DNA from: Lachnospiraceae bacterium
GTDB taxonomy: Bacteria > Bacillota > Clostridia > Lachnospirales > Lachnospiraceae
Assembly (NCBI GenBank): GCA_900751785.1
Contig: CAADSM010000030.1
Coordinates: forward strand, 7,529-71,528
Reading direction: 5' to 3'
Length of the DNA: 64,000 nt
Shown here: one piece after another, positions 28,525 through 36,904 of the stretch
How positions within the stretch are numbered: the stretch's first letter is position 1
Layout of the letters: the number at the start of each line of letters is the position of its first letter
Program-made: the position numbers and the translations under genes
Notes under the pieces: model-generated
The model's database searches: none
What the model saw: only the letters and a program-made list of their open reading frames with translations
Told to the model about the DNA's origin: nothing

Positions 28525-29256
28525 GGGAGCGTGACAATAGAAGCGGCAGTGGGCATTCCGATGTTTCTCTTTGCCGCACTGTGTCTTATCTGGCTGATCG
28601 AGTTACAGAGTATAAAGATCAGCATATTAAATGCAGCGCAGAACGCTGCGAAGAGTGCAGCAGAGACTACATCAGTCGTTCATGTCCTCAACAGTATAAA
28701 ACTGAAGTCGGATATTGTAAAGCTTATCGGAGAAGAGCGTATCGAGCGGAGTATCCTTGACGGAGGAAGCAGTGCGATCAGCTGTCTTAAGTCATATGTG
28801 TCTCCTTATAGCGGGGAGATGAATGTCACTGTAGAGTATAAGATCAAAATGCCTGTTCCTGTATTGGGAAGCATGTCAGCAAAGCTGAAAGAGCAATTCA
28901 GGATCAGCGCCTGGACAGGATATGAGGACCGGGGAATCGACTCGGAAGACGAAGAGATCGTATATATCACGGACAGAGGAACTGTATATCACGAGGACTA
29001 TCAGTGCTCTTACCTTCAGCTTTCGATCAGCTTTATCCCATATACGGAATTGTCCGCGGTGAGGAACGGAGACGGAGGAAAATACTATAGATGCGAAAGC
29101 TGCGTTTTCGGGGAGGCGATGACAGGTGTATATATCACCGGATATGGGATCAGATATCATAATTCTCTGAACTGCAGCGGTCTGAAGAGGACGATCCGGG
29201 CGGTAAAGCGGGCAGAAGCAGCAGGAAGAAGAGGGTGTTCAAAATGTACAGAGTAG
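28456..29256 (+). CDS. TadE-like pseudopilin with leader inside the inverted-repeat segment
   Basis: A 266-residue pseudopilin-like protein. The leader ERASAPETRG precedes SVTIEAAVGIPMFLFAALCL, i.e. G|SVTIE with Glu +5 and a membrane helix, a prepilin peptidase site. The C-terminal region has Cys-containing segments (HEDYQCSYLQLS, YYRCESCVFGEAM, HNSLNCSGL, GCSKC) with CxxC pairs, suggesting metal binding or disulfides. The frame is open from a TTG at 28372 in the left repeat arm; I prefer the GTG at 28456, behind AAAGGA (spacer 11). Its stop overlaps the peptidase gene by 13 bp. Confidence 0.72.
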   Translation: MTAQSNKNTPNPTCERASAPETRGSVTIEAAVGIPMFLFAALCLIWLIELQSIKISILNAAQNAAKSAAETTSVVHVLNSIKLKSDIVKLIGEERIERSILDGGSSAISCLKSYVSPYSGEMNVTVEYKIKMPVPVLGSMSAKLKEQFRISAWTGYEDRGIDSEDEEIVYITDRGTVYHEDYQCSYLQLSISFIPYTELSAVRNGDGGKYYRCESCVFGEAMTGVYITGYGIRYHNSLNCSGLKRTIRAVKRAEAAGRRGCSKCTE

Positions 29257-29717
29257 AAGAAATATTGTTTTTTATGATGCAAAACAGATGGATGCTATTC
29301 CAGATATTCTTCCTTCTCTATCTGATCATACTGAGCTGTATGGACATCAGGAGGAGAAAGCTTTCTTTAAGGGTACTCCTTGCGGGAGCTCCGGCGGCAG
29401 TCATAAGCGGGATCTTCTCATCGGAGATCCCTGCAGTACTTTTGATCGCAGGAGGTGCTGTGGGACTTGGATTCCTGGCAGTCAGCAAAGTTTCGGAAGA
29501 AGCGCTGGGATACGGGGATAGTATATTGATCACGATACTGGGGCTCTTTCTCGGATTCTGGAATATCCTGTCAGTTTTAATGGCTGCTTTTCTTCTGGCG
29601 GCAGTTTTTTCCGCAGTCATGCTTGCACGAAAGGGATTTACGAGAAAATCGTCTTTTCCTTTTGTTCCGTTTCTGGCGGCGGCATACATAGGAGCGGTCC
29701 TGACAGGAGGATTCTGA
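29244..29717 (+). CDS. tadV: Prepilin peptidase TadV/CpaA (A24 family)
   Basis: Membrane aspartyl protease that cleaves the leaders of Flp and pseudopilins. The 157-residue protein has the two expected Asp: the first in LSCMDIRRRKLS (about 31-42) and the second in GYGDSILITILG (about 89-100). Four to five hydrophobic segments are visible. It lacks the N-methylation domain, as CpaA-type enzymes do. GAGGG lies 8 nt before the ATG at 29244, preferred over the GTG at 29235. It sits among its presumed substrates. Confidence 0.88.
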   Translation: MYRVEEILFFMMQNRWMLFQIFFLLYLIILSCMDIRRRKLSLRVLLAGAPAAVISGIFSSEIPAVLLIAGGAVGLGFLAVSKVSEEALGYGDSILITILGLFLGFWNILSVLMAAFLLAAVFSAVMLARKGFTRKSSFPFVPFLAAAYIGAVLTGGF

Positions 29718-29719
29718 AG

Positions 29720-30106
29720 ATGAAGGGAAGAAAGTGTGTAAGTGGAAGTGCTGTAGTTGAGATGGCGTATCTTATCCCGGCTTTCTTTCTCCTCTTTGTG
29801 ATCATCATCCATACGGTATTTTATTATCACGACAAGGTGATCCTTAGCGGCGCTGCATGTGAGACTGCGGTTGTGATCGCTCAGGAAGCAAGGAGAAAAG
29901 GAGAGCGGGAGTTTGATGCAGAAGCGTTTTTCAGGGAACGGATACGGGAAAAGCTGATATTACTTACAGTGTCAGATGTCAATATAACTGACAGTGTAAG
30001 CGAGATAATTGTAGAGGTATCGGCACGCAGGTCTTTTATGCAGCTTACGATACAGCAGAAAGCAGTAAAAGCAGAACCGGAGGAAGTGATCAGATGGACG
30101 GAATAA
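29720..30106 (+). CDS. TadE-like minor pseudopilin
   Basis: 128 residues: a short leader CVSG then SAVVEMAYLIPAFFLLFVII, again G|xxxxE plus a membrane helix, the TadE pattern. The remaining 90 residues are predicted outside, with helix (EREFDAEAFFRERIREKLI) and beta strands (SDVNITDSVSEIIVEVSA). Likely processed by the adjacent peptidase. It starts 2 nt after tadV and overlaps the next gene by 13 bp. Confidence 0.8.
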   Translation: MKGRKCVSGSAVVEMAYLIPAFFLLFVIIIHTVFYYHDKVILSGAACETAVVIAQEARRKGEREFDAEAFFRERIREKLILLTVSDVNITDSVSEIIVEVSARRSFMQLTIQQKAVKAEPEEVIRWTE

Positions 30107-30927
30107 AAAGAGAGATTATGTTTGAAAAGGACTGGAATCAGCCATGTGTCCATATTGACGTGCCGGTACCCTATGAGGAGGATTACCAGATGAAGATGCT
30201 CCGATATAATGAAATTGACGGGCTTCTGAGAGTATCCGGCATCGGTAGAGAGGAGGAGAGCCGCTATACCTATCAGACAAGGGGAGGAATCTCGCTTGAG
30301 AAAAAGTATGAAAATAAAAATATAGAGAAAGAGACGATTACTGCATTTATAGAGCAGTTTATGGGAGTTGTCGACGCGGTCAGAAATCATATGCTTGATC
30401 CGGACTGCCTTCTGCTTGGCCCCGAATATGTGTATGTGAAAGACGGAAGATTTGGGTTCTGTTATCTCCCGGTAAGACAGAAGAGTCTGTACAGGTCTTT
30501 TCATGAGATGACGGAGTTTTTTGTGAGGAAGCTCGATTATAAAGACACAGAAGGAATCTTTCTGGCTTATCTCCTGCACCGGTCCACTCTTCAGGAGGAC
30601 TATGATCTAAGAGCAATCATGGAGGAATATCGGCGTGAAGAGTGCGAAAGAAACTCTCTGTGCGCTGCAGAAGTGGAAGAAAAAAAGGAGAAAAGCACTG
30701 TGGACGGAGCGGTCTTTACTCTGGAGGATGAACTATGTGAAGAGCCGTATGCTGCTGGGACGAGAGGCGGATATAAGACGGGAGTGGATGCGCCGGCCGT
30801 GTATGAAGAAAAGAGGAGTTACGGACCGATCAGGAAAATGATCGGAAGGATAAAGACAGGGCGGTGGGGCAACTGGAATGATCTGATCACAGAAATAGAT
30901 GGACAGGATGAAAGAGGGCATTTATAA
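30094..30927 (+). CDS. DUF6382-like protein
   Basis: A 277-residue cytosolic protein resembling the DUF6382 domain often seen N-terminal to FHA domains in clostridial proteins: YEEDYQMKMLRYNEIDGLLRVSGIG, YLLGPEYVYV-like LLLGPEYVYVKDGRFGFCYLPV and EMTEFFVRKLDYKDTEGIFLAYLLHRST. No FHA domain follows; instead there is a short charged tail. Role unknown; position suggests regulation or assembly of the Tad machine. It overlaps the upstream TadE gene by 13 bp. Confidence 0.65.
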   Translation: MDGIKREIMFEKDWNQPCVHIDVPVPYEEDYQMKMLRYNEIDGLLRVSGIGREEESRYTYQTRGGISLEKKYENKNIEKETITAFIEQFMGVVDAVRNHMLDPDCLLLGPEYVYVKDGRFGFCYLPVRQKSLYRSFHEMTEFFVRKLDYKDTEGIFLAYLLHRSTLQEDYDLRAIMEEYRREECERNSLCAAEVEEKKEKSTVDGAVFTLEDELCEEPYAAGTRGGYKTGVDAPAVYEEKRSYGPIRKMIGRIKTGRWGNWNDLITEIDGQDERGHL

Positions 30928-30960
30928 TTAAGAGAAATGTTAAGGAAAAGAGGTCATGAT

Positions 30961-31575
30961 GTGAGAAGACAGCCAGAAGCAGTCTGTACAGTCGGACTGA
31001 TCGTTGTAAATGTACTTGTGTTTTTTATCTTATCTTTGTTCGGACAGACGGAGGACGCCTACTTTATGCTTCAGCACGGCGCAATGTATGAGCCGTATGT
31101 GACGGAGTCGCATGAATACTACAGGCTTATCACGAGTCTGTTCCTCCATTTTGGAATCCAGCACCTTCTCAATAATATGGTGCTGCTGGGAGCGCTGGGA
31201 TATCAGCTGGAGAACGAGATTGGAAAGATAAAGTTCCTTCTGGTCTATTTTATCAGCGGGATCGGCGGAAATCTTTGTTCTCTGTTCTGGAATGTAACAC
31301 ATGGAGAACAGGTCATTTCCGCCGGCGCTTCAGGGGCAATTTTCGGACTGATGGGAGCACTTCTCTATATTGTGATCGCAAATAGAGGACGGCTGGGACG
31401 GCTTTCAGGGAGAGGCATGGCAGTTATGGTTGTTCTGAGCCTTTATTTTGGGTTTACGAGCAGCGGAGTGGATAATTCAGCTCATGTGGGAGGTCTGATC
31501 AGTGGGATCGTGGCCGCGGTTATCCTGTACCGAAGAAAAAAATATGATTATCATGAGTATGAGTCGTATTTCTAA
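30961..31575 (+). CDS. Rhomboid family intramembrane serine protease
   Basis: A 204-residue rhomboid with about six membrane segments. Catalytic features: HFGIQHLLNNMVLLGALG (the conserved HxxxN loop), the active serine in GASGAIFGLMG and the catalytic His in DNSAHVGGLISG. The start is uncertain: the frame opens at ATG 30937 with a weak site, while AAAAGAGG lies 7 nt before the GTG at 30961, which I chose. It is the last gene of the Tad run, 33 nt after the DUF6382 gene; whether it acts on pilus proteins is not known. Confidence 0.9.
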   Translation: MRRQPEAVCTVGLIVVNVLVFFILSLFGQTEDAYFMLQHGAMYEPYVTESHEYYRLITSLFLHFGIQHLLNNMVLLGALGYQLENEIGKIKFLLVYFISGIGGNLCSLFWNVTHGEQVISAGASGAIFGLMGALLYIVIANRGRLGRLSGRGMAVMVVLSLYFGFTSSGVDNSAHVGGLISGIVAAVILYRRKKYDYHEYESYF

Positions 31576-31630
31576 AATTAGGAACTGCATGTTCCTTCAG
31601 TCAGTATGACGCAGAAAAATGGGCAAAATT

Positions 31631-32362
31631 CTAAACGGGCAGTGAGACTGTGAATACAGTTCCATTTTCAGGAGTGGATTCAAAGGAAATCGTACCTCCG
31701 TGAGCCTCGACGATGCGCCGTGATACAGAAAGTCCAAGACCGGTGCCGCCTTCTTTATTGGTGACGAAAGGGTCAAACAAGGTGTCTGCGATGTCCTCAG
31801 GGACGCCGCATCCGTTATCTCGGCAGCGAATGATGATCGTGTCAGCATTCCGTTCAGCGGACAGAAAGATAGACCCCTTTGAGCCGACAGCATCTTTTGC
31901 GTTGCGCAGAAGATTGAGGATGACCTGCTCCAGCTTGATCTTGTCTCCGGTGAACTCTCCCATGTTCGGTGAGATCCTGGAGGAAAAATCAATCTCAGAA
32001 TGTTCGGCATCAAGCGCTATGGCGAAAGAAACCGCAACATTTTTGAGAAGCTGTTCGATCCGGAATACAGAGTGATGCAGAGAAGAGCTGTTGTTAAATG
32101 TGGAGAGCTCGTCCATGAGACTGCACATGAATTTTACATCCTCCATCGTCTGTTCCCAGTTGTAAAATTCCTTTACTTCCGGATGCTGTGCTTCTATGAC
32201 CTGAAGAGAAGATGAGATCAGAGTCAGCGGATTCCGTATTTCATGGGCAATCATTGCCACGTCTGTATGGTGATTTTCAAGAAGACGGGTGATGATCTCA
32301 CGGACATCTTCATTCTCTTCCATCAGGCGGTTCATTTTGTTGATATCTATGTTATTGAGCAT
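31631..32362 (-). CDS. Soluble sensor histidine kinase
   Basis: 243 residues with no membrane segment from the chosen ATG at 32362 (GAGGA upstream); the open frame to 32659 would run across the divergent HIT promoter and is rejected. After an N-terminal helix it has the H box DVAMIAHEIRNPLTLISSS with the phosphorylated His, N box LEQVILNLLRNAKDAV, G1 DNGCGVPED and the F/G2 region DPFVTNKEGGTGLGLSVSRRI. No response regulator or PAS domain is encoded beside it, so the input and partner are unknown. It converges on the rhomboid gene. Confidence 0.87.
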   Translation of the reverse strand: MLNNIDINKMNRLMEENEDVREIITRLLENHHTDVAMIAHEIRNPLTLISSSLQVIEAQHPEVKEFYNWEQTMEDVKFMCSLMDELSTFNNSSSLHHSVFRIEQLLKNVAVSFAIALDAEHSEIDFSSRISPNMGEFTGDKIKLEQVILNLLRNAKDAVGSKGSIFLSAERNADTIIIRCRDNGCGVPEDIADTLFDPFVTNKEGGTGLGLSVSRRIVEAHGGTISFESTPENGTVFTVSLPV

Positions 32363-32547
32363 GAAAAATTTCCTCACTTTCCGGGTAAACAGTGGATATT
32401 TATTTACATAGTTCAGTCTAGCATGATGCAGAGGACGGTTCAATAAAATCAGCGTGACATGTTTCGACAAGCGCTGAAAAATACTTCTCTTTTTCCAGAA
32501 AATGGGATATACTGATATACAAATAAATGTGGAAAAGAGGAAGACAT

Positions 32548-32955
32548 ATGAAAGATAATGATTGCATTTTCTGTAAGATAGCGGCAGGGGAGATTCCCTC
32601 TGCAACGCTTTATGAGGATGAGGATTTTCGTGTGATACTGGACCTGGGACCGGCATCAAAAGGACATGCGCTGATCATTCCGAAAGAGCATTACAGGAAT
32701 CTGTATGACATTGATGAAGAGCTTGCCTCCAAGGCGATCGTTCTTGCAAAGAAAATGGTAAAGAAGATGACGGATGTGCTGGGATGCGACGGGTACAATA
32801 TTGTACAGAATAATGAAGAGGCGGCAGGTCAGACAGTATTTCATTTTCACATGCATATGATCCCGAGATATAAGGATGACAATGTGGGATTAGGCTGGCA
32901 TATGGGCAAACTTACGGATCAGGACAGAGATGAAATACTCGGAAAGATGAAATAA
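32548..32955 (+). CDS. HIT family hydrolase
   Basis: Histidine triad protein of the HinT type, which hydrolyses nucleoside phosphoramidates and related nucleotides. The 135-residue sequence begins MKDNDCIFCKIAAGEIPSAT and has the catalytic triad HFHMHMIPR near residue 105. GAGGAAG supports the ATG at 32548 over an upstream one. It is followed after 13 nt by the sigma factor gene. Confidence 0.94.
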   Translation: MKDNDCIFCKIAAGEIPSATLYEDEDFRVILDLGPASKGHALIIPKEHYRNLYDIDEELASKAIVLAKKMVKKMTDVLGCDGYNIVQNNEEAAGQTVFHFHMHMIPRYKDDNVGLGWHMGKLTDQDRDEILGKMK

Positions 32956-32968
32956 TGCCGGAGAAAAC

Positions 32969-33523
32969 ATGTTAACAGGAAATCGTGAATTTAACGAGAT
33001 TTACGAAAAGTATAAGAATCTCGTTATGAAAACGGCATATATTTATTCCGGCAGTTACGAGACAGCAGAAGATATTACACAGGATACTTTTCTTAAATTG
33101 TATATCGGATATGAACATTTCAGAAAAGATAATGTTCCTTCATGGCTTTACACAACGGCGAAGAATGCCGCATTGAATTACAGGAAGAAAACTGGCAGAG
33201 AAGTCCTCGGAAGCAATGACAGAAATGAAGAAGAGACAGCGGAGGAACCAATCAGAGAAAGTGTAGAGAGTGAATATTTTGACAAGATACTGAGCGGCGA
33301 GAAGAAAGAACTTCATGAACGCATCGTATCTGCTCTTATGGAGAAGAACCCAAGATGGTATGAAGCAATCATGCTCGTTTATCATCTGGAAACTCCGCAG
33401 GCAAAAGCCGCTGAGATCATGGGAATCCGTGTTGAAGTACTGCACAGTATTCTTCACAGAGCAAAGAAGTGGATAAAGAAAAAGTATGGAGTGGAATATG
33501 AAGAGATGAACCGGGAAGCATAA
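32969..33523 (+). CDS. ECF-type RNA polymerase sigma factor
   Basis: 184 residues. Region 2 is NEIYEKYKNLVMKTAYIYSG, SYETAEDITQDTFLKLYIG with the conserved DITQDTF, and WLYTTAKNAALNYRKK; region 4 is NPRWYEAIMLVYHLETPQAKAAEIMGIRVEVLHSILHRAKKWIKKKY, an HTH. The linker is acidic. Its likely partner, a membrane anti-sigma-like protein, is encoded at 34761, separated by the oppositely oriented murG. A hairpin across its stop codon probably ends transcription. Confidence 0.87.
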   Translation: MLTGNREFNEIYEKYKNLVMKTAYIYSGSYETAEDITQDTFLKLYIGYEHFRKDNVPSWLYTTAKNAALNYRKKTGREVLGSNDRNEEETAEEPIRESVESEYFDKILSGEKKELHERIVSALMEKNPRWYEAIMLVYHLETPQAKAAEIMGIRVEVLHSILHRAKKWIKKKYGVEYEEMNREA

Positions 33524-33549
33524 GCGCAGGAGGCGCTGTTACTTCCCGG
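33511..33549 (+). terminator. Hairpin at the end of the sigma factor gene
   Basis: CCGGGAAG (33511-33518) pairs with CTTCCCGG (33542-33549), with an inner AGCGC/GCGCT stem. It spans the stop codon and is followed by AATCTTTCCTT, a weak T tract. Confidence 0.5.
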
Positions 33550-33600
33550 AATCTTTCCTTAGGATTTATGACGGAAGCCGCGGGAGGCATTCGGAATAAA

Positions 33601-34668
33601 TTACTGGTTTGAAACCTCCTCGATCAGTCCGATGATCGTATTGATCGAATCCTGCTGTCTGGAATTACGCATTGCATCGATAAAGCTTCCTTTATCGGTG
33701 TACAGCCTATGCACCGAATCGATAAGAGCCTGTGTGGTAAGCTCCTCTTCCTCGATCACAAGACTGAATCCCTGACGCTCAAAAGAGCGGGCATTGAGAA
33801 TCTGATCGCCGCGGCTTGCCTTGGCGGACAGCGGAATCAGAAGATTCGGTTTCCGCAGTGCGAGAAGTTCACAGATTGCATTCGCTCCGGCCCTTGAAAT
33901 TACAACATCAGCAAGTGCGAAGATATCACGAAGCTCATTTTTGATATATTCGAACTGACAGTACCCTTTTGTACCAGATAATGATTCATCCATTTTCCCT
34001 TTTCCGCAGAGATGAATGATCTGGAAGTCTTTTAACAGTTCCGGCAGAGCTTCACGGACCGCTTTGTTTACAACAACAGACCCGAGACTTCCGCCAATTA
34101 CAAGAATAACAGGTTTGTCCGCGGTGAATCCACACAGATCCATCGCCGCAATCTTATTTCCGGAGAGAAGTTCCTGACGGATAGGAGAACCGGTAAGGAC
34201 AGCTTTGTCGCTCGGAAGAGCGTCCAGAGTCTCAGGAAAATTGCAGCAGACCTTTGTCGCAGACGGGATTGCGATTTTATTCGCAAGACCGGGAGTCATA
34301 TCAGATTCATGGATGATCACCGGGACTTTGCTCCGTTTTCCGGCGAGAACGACCGGAACAGAGACGAATCCTCCTTTGGAGAAGATCACGTCCGGCTTCA
34401 AGTCCTTGATCAGGACACGTGCTTCGTGGAATCCTTTCAGCACACGAAACGGATCTGTGAAGTTCTGTACGCTGAAATAGCGGCGCAGCTTTCCGGAAGA
34501 AATACCATGATAGGGGATGCCGAAGGGCTCGATGAGTTCCTTCTCGATCCCATTATAAGAACCTATGTAGTGTATGTCATAACCAAGTTCCCTGAGACGC
34601 GGGAGCAGTGCAATGTTCGGAGTGACATGTCCGGCGGTACCACCGCCGGTTAAGATGATTCGCTTCAT
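33601..34668 (-). CDS. murG: UDP-N-acetylglucosamine transferase MurG
   Basis: MurG adds GlcNAc to lipid I to make lipid II, the last cytoplasmic step of peptidoglycan synthesis. The 355-residue GT-B protein starts MKRIILTGGGTAGHVTPNIA (the GGGTAGHV loop), has FSKGGFVSVPVVLAG, HESDMTPGLANK and, in the C-terminal domain, GGSLGSVVVNKAV and SRAGANAICELLALRKPNLLIPL. It is a lone gene here, away from other mur genes, lying between the ECF sigma gene and the anti-sigma-like gene and convergent with the former. Confidence 0.96.
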   Translation of the reverse strand: MKRIILTGGGTAGHVTPNIALLPRLRELGYDIHYIGSYNGIEKELIEPFGIPYHGISSGKLRRYFSVQNFTDPFRVLKGFHEARVLIKDLKPDVIFSKGGFVSVPVVLAGKRSKVPVIIHESDMTPGLANKIAIPSATKVCCNFPETLDALPSDKAVLTGSPIRQELLSGNKIAAMDLCGFTADKPVILVIGGSLGSVVVNKAVREALPELLKDFQIIHLCGKGKMDESLSGTKGYCQFEYIKNELRDIFALADVVISRAGANAICELLALRKPNLLIPLSAKASRGDQILNARSFERQGFSLVIEEEELTTQALIDSVHRLYTDKGSFIDAMRNSRQQDSINTIIGLIEEVSNQ

Positions 34669-34760
34669 TGACAGATAACCTCCAGTAATTGATTAATTTC
34701 ATATTAACCCTATTTGATAAAAAGTCAAGGAGAAATGTGAGGCAGGTAAAGGGGCATTAA

Positions 34761-35528
34761 ATGAAAGATCTGAAAAAATTATCGCTGAACGAAGAAGTGA
34801 AAAGAGAAGCTGAACAGATTGAAAAAGAGGTTGAGAACCGCAGTGATCTCGACGATATTAAGGTCTCTGACGACATGGAAGCCTCTCTTTTCAATAAAAT
34901 ACAGGAATATGAATATGACAAGCGCCTTAAGAAAGTGCATTACAGGAGAAAACGCCGCTATATCATCGTTGCTCTGGCGGCTGTGATCGTCCTTGTGTGC
35001 GGGAGTGTGATGACGGGTGTGGGGAGCAAGTCTTACTGGAAGGTGATATGGAATAGGATTACAGGCAATGATAATTTGGAATATATTGATGTAGAGGATA
35101 TGGAATCTCAGACTACAGATGATCTTGATGAGATGGGGGTATATAGAAATATTAATCAAAAGTTTGGTATATCTGCAGTAAGGATGGGGTATAAGCCTAA
35201 GGGGATGGCTTTAGAACGATTTACATTAGATGAAGAACAGAAAAAAGCGTATCTTTTTTATGACTATTATGGAGAAATGATTCGATACAGTATTTATATG
35301 AATGATGCAGATTCTTCTTTCGGTCAAAAAGATTTAGATTTATTATTAGATAAATATAAAATTGAAAATGATTTTCAAATGATTAATGTGGAAAGATATA
35401 AAGTTGAAGATTCAGAATTAAGCAGGTATATTGCAGAATTTAAATATAGAGACGTACATTATCAGTTAATGGGAGTTATGGGAAAAGATGAATTTGAAAA
35501 AATTATAAAAAATTTAGTTTTTTTGTAA
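34761..35528 (+). CDS. Anti-sigma-factor-like membrane protein (DUF4367-like C-terminus)
   Basis: 255 residues: an acidic/basic cytosolic head (1-70), one membrane helix (about 71-88, YIIVALAAVIVLVCGSVMTG) and an outside domain with GYKPKGMALERFTLDEEQKKAYLFYDY and repeated beta-like segments, resembling DUF4367-type anti-sigma partners. It probably restrains the ECF factor at 32969, although murG separates them. Base composition changes sharply within the gene: the head is similar to neighbours while from about 35050 the sequence is very AT-rich with AT-ending codons. AAAGGGG precedes the ATG. Confidence 0.65.
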   Translation: MKDLKKLSLNEEVKREAEQIEKEVENRSDLDDIKVSDDMEASLFNKIQEYEYDKRLKKVHYRRKRRYIIVALAAVIVLVCGSVMTGVGSKSYWKVIWNRITGNDNLEYIDVEDMESQTTDDLDEMGVYRNINQKFGISAVRMGYKPKGMALERFTLDEEQKKAYLFYDYYGEMIRYSIYMNDADSSFGQKDLDLLLDKYKIENDFQMINVERYKVEDSELSRYIAEFKYRDVHYQLMGVMGKDEFEKIIKNLVFL

Positions 35529-35604
35529 AAAGTGCGTAAGTATTATTGTGTTCAGTTGTTTACTTAATAGAAGGATAATTAAGAAAAGGAAACAGAACGA
35601 AAAA

Positions 35605-36120
35605 GTGAAAAAGCGTATTTTATCATTTATTGTTAGTTTAGGAATTTTATGTGGTGTATTTGGAAGTGCGGTGATAGAGACAAAGGCTTTAGAAATTGAA
35701 CAAAAAAAAGTGGATGGTTCATATCTTACAATGGACGACTCATCATCTGGAATATCTTCCAATAACCTAACAAGAGGAAAGCATATGATGACAGGAGAAT
35801 GTTCCATATCAAAGGCGGGAACTAATAGAGTGTATGCTTTCGGTGCTACTACTGCAAATCATGAAGTGGATTATTTGGCTGTAATAGTTTATGTCGACCA
35901 ATATGATGAAGAAGCTGAGGAATGGTGGCAGATTGATTGGTGGATGGTAGAAGATACAAATGATTATTTTGTGTATACAGGAAAGACAATCACTGTAGAT
36001 CGAGGATATTATTACCGTGTCCATGCTGATCATTTTGTACGTGAAGGCGATGATCCTATTGAGGAAACATTTTCTGCTACAAACGGCATATGGGTAGGTC
36101 CCCCAAAGACAACTGAATAA
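35605..36120 (+). CDS. Secreted DUF6147 family protein
   Basis: A 171-residue protein with a signal peptide (KKRILSFIVSLGILCGVFGS, cleavage likely near ETKALE) and a body matching DUF6147: VDGSYLTMDD, RVYAFGATTANHEVDYLAVIVYV, WWMVEDTNDY and TVDRGYYYRVHADH. Function unknown. The start is uncertain: GTG 35605 begins the signal peptide but its AAAGGA site is 14 nt away; an in-frame GTG at 35548 has no clear site. The gene is AT-rich like the end of its upstream neighbour, suggesting a shared, possibly transferred, origin. A long inverted repeat follows. Confidence 0.7.
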   Translation: MKKRILSFIVSLGILCGVFGSAVIETKALEIEQKKVDGSYLTMDDSSSGISSNNLTRGKHMMTGECSISKAGTNRVYAFGATTANHEVDYLAVIVYVDQYDEEAEEWWQIDWWMVEDTNDYFVYTGKTITVDRGYYYRVHADHFVREGDDPIEETFSATNGIWVGPPKTTE

Positions 36121-36128
36121 TGAAACCA

Positions 36129-36286
36129 AAGACCCCACTCGAGTCTTGAAAGCAGCCGCTGTGATGTGACGCTCAGGAGTAACTTTAAAAATTAGAATAA
36201 AAAAATAATTTTGAGTAACCTGTTCCGAGAAAACACCACAAAGCGCTGCACGCAGCGGCTGCTTTCAGGACTTGAGTGGGGTCCTT
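36129..36286. repeat. Long imperfect inverted repeat after the DUF6147 gene
   Basis: The arm 36129-36161 (beginning AAGACCCCACTCGAGTCTTG) is nearly the reverse complement of 36253-36285 (CAGCGGCTGCTTTCAGGACT...), about 33 bp with three mismatches, separated by about 90 bp of AT-rich DNA. The right arm ends in a T6 run, so a rightward transcript would meet a large terminator-like hairpin. The 90-bp loop is longer than for a simple terminator. Confidence 0.7.
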
Positions 36287-36302
36287 TTTTGTTTACATTT
36301 TA

Positions 36303-36545
36303 TTATTTCCCGGATGCCTGTTTTAATGCCTGTGCGAGCTGATCCGGGCAGGATGTTGACTTGAATCCGCAGCGGATCCCCTCAATACGGGAGATGGCTT
36401 CGTCGACGTCCATCCCTTCGATGAGGCGGGAGATTCCCTGCAGGTTGCCGTTGCATCCGCCTTTAAATGATACATTTCTGACCTTATTGTCTACTATGTC
36501 GAAGTGAATCTGCTGTGAACAGACTCCTTTTGGTCTGTAGTCCAT
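36303..36545 (-). CDS. TSCPD domain protein (TIGR03905-like)
   Basis: An 80-residue protein of the small TSCPD family: GVCSQQIHFDIVDNKVRNVS, FKGGCNGNLQGISRLIEGMD and GIRCGFKSTSCPDQLAQALK, with the TSCPD motif and three conserved Cys (GVC, GGC, TSC). The family resembles the C-terminal zinc-binding part of some ribonucleotide reductases; a separate function is not established. It has its own promoter on the minus strand at 36572. Confidence 0.88.
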   Translation of the reverse strand: MDYRPKGVCSQQIHFDIVDNKVRNVSFKGGCNGNLQGISRLIEGMDVDEAISRIEGIRCGFKSTSCPDQLAQALKQASGK

Positions 36546-36571
36546 ATTATCAAAACCTCCAATCTCCTTGC

Positions 36572-36600
36572 ATTATAGCAAATCAGAATAAGAAATACAA
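36572..36600 (-). promoter_or_regulatory. Promoter of the TSCPD gene
   Basis: On the minus strand TTGTAT (36595-36600), 17-bp spacer and TATAAT (36572-36577). It is 27 nt before the gene start. Between this and the next promoter at 36801 I see nothing beyond a short GGAC/GTCC hairpin near 36690. Confidence 0.7.
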
Positions 36601-36800
36601 ACTTTTGTGCGCCACTTTTCGGGGCTTTCTGTGCGGAAGCGACATTTCTCAGGCAGCTGTGAAAAAGCAGGAGACGCGGACAAAAGTCCGGTGATGTTGA
36701 GAAAATCTGAAGTTAAGACAGCCGTTTGAGGAAGCTGAGAGCGGAGACTTTTTTCGCAGGAACGGCTTTTCAGGTGTAGAAATATGTAGAACGGTTTATG

Positions 36801-36829
36801 CGGACATGCCGGAAAAGTTGGGCTATAAT
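36801..36829 (+). promoter_or_regulatory. Promoter of the membrane protein gene at 36905
   Basis: CGGACA (36801-36806), 17-bp spacer, TATAAT (36824-36829), followed at 36891 by the AGGAGGG ribosome binding site. Confidence 0.6.
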
Positions 36830-36904
36830 GTGCACAAACACAATCCATACCGTCGTCTGACAGGGAAAAGTTGTGGGAGAATGTATAAAACAGGAGGGTT
36901 TGCT

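Noticed and set aside
32363-32659. N-terminal extension of the histidine kinase with a possible membrane segment
   Set aside because: It would overlap the divergent HIT gene start and promoter; GAGGA just before ATG 32362 marks the real start.
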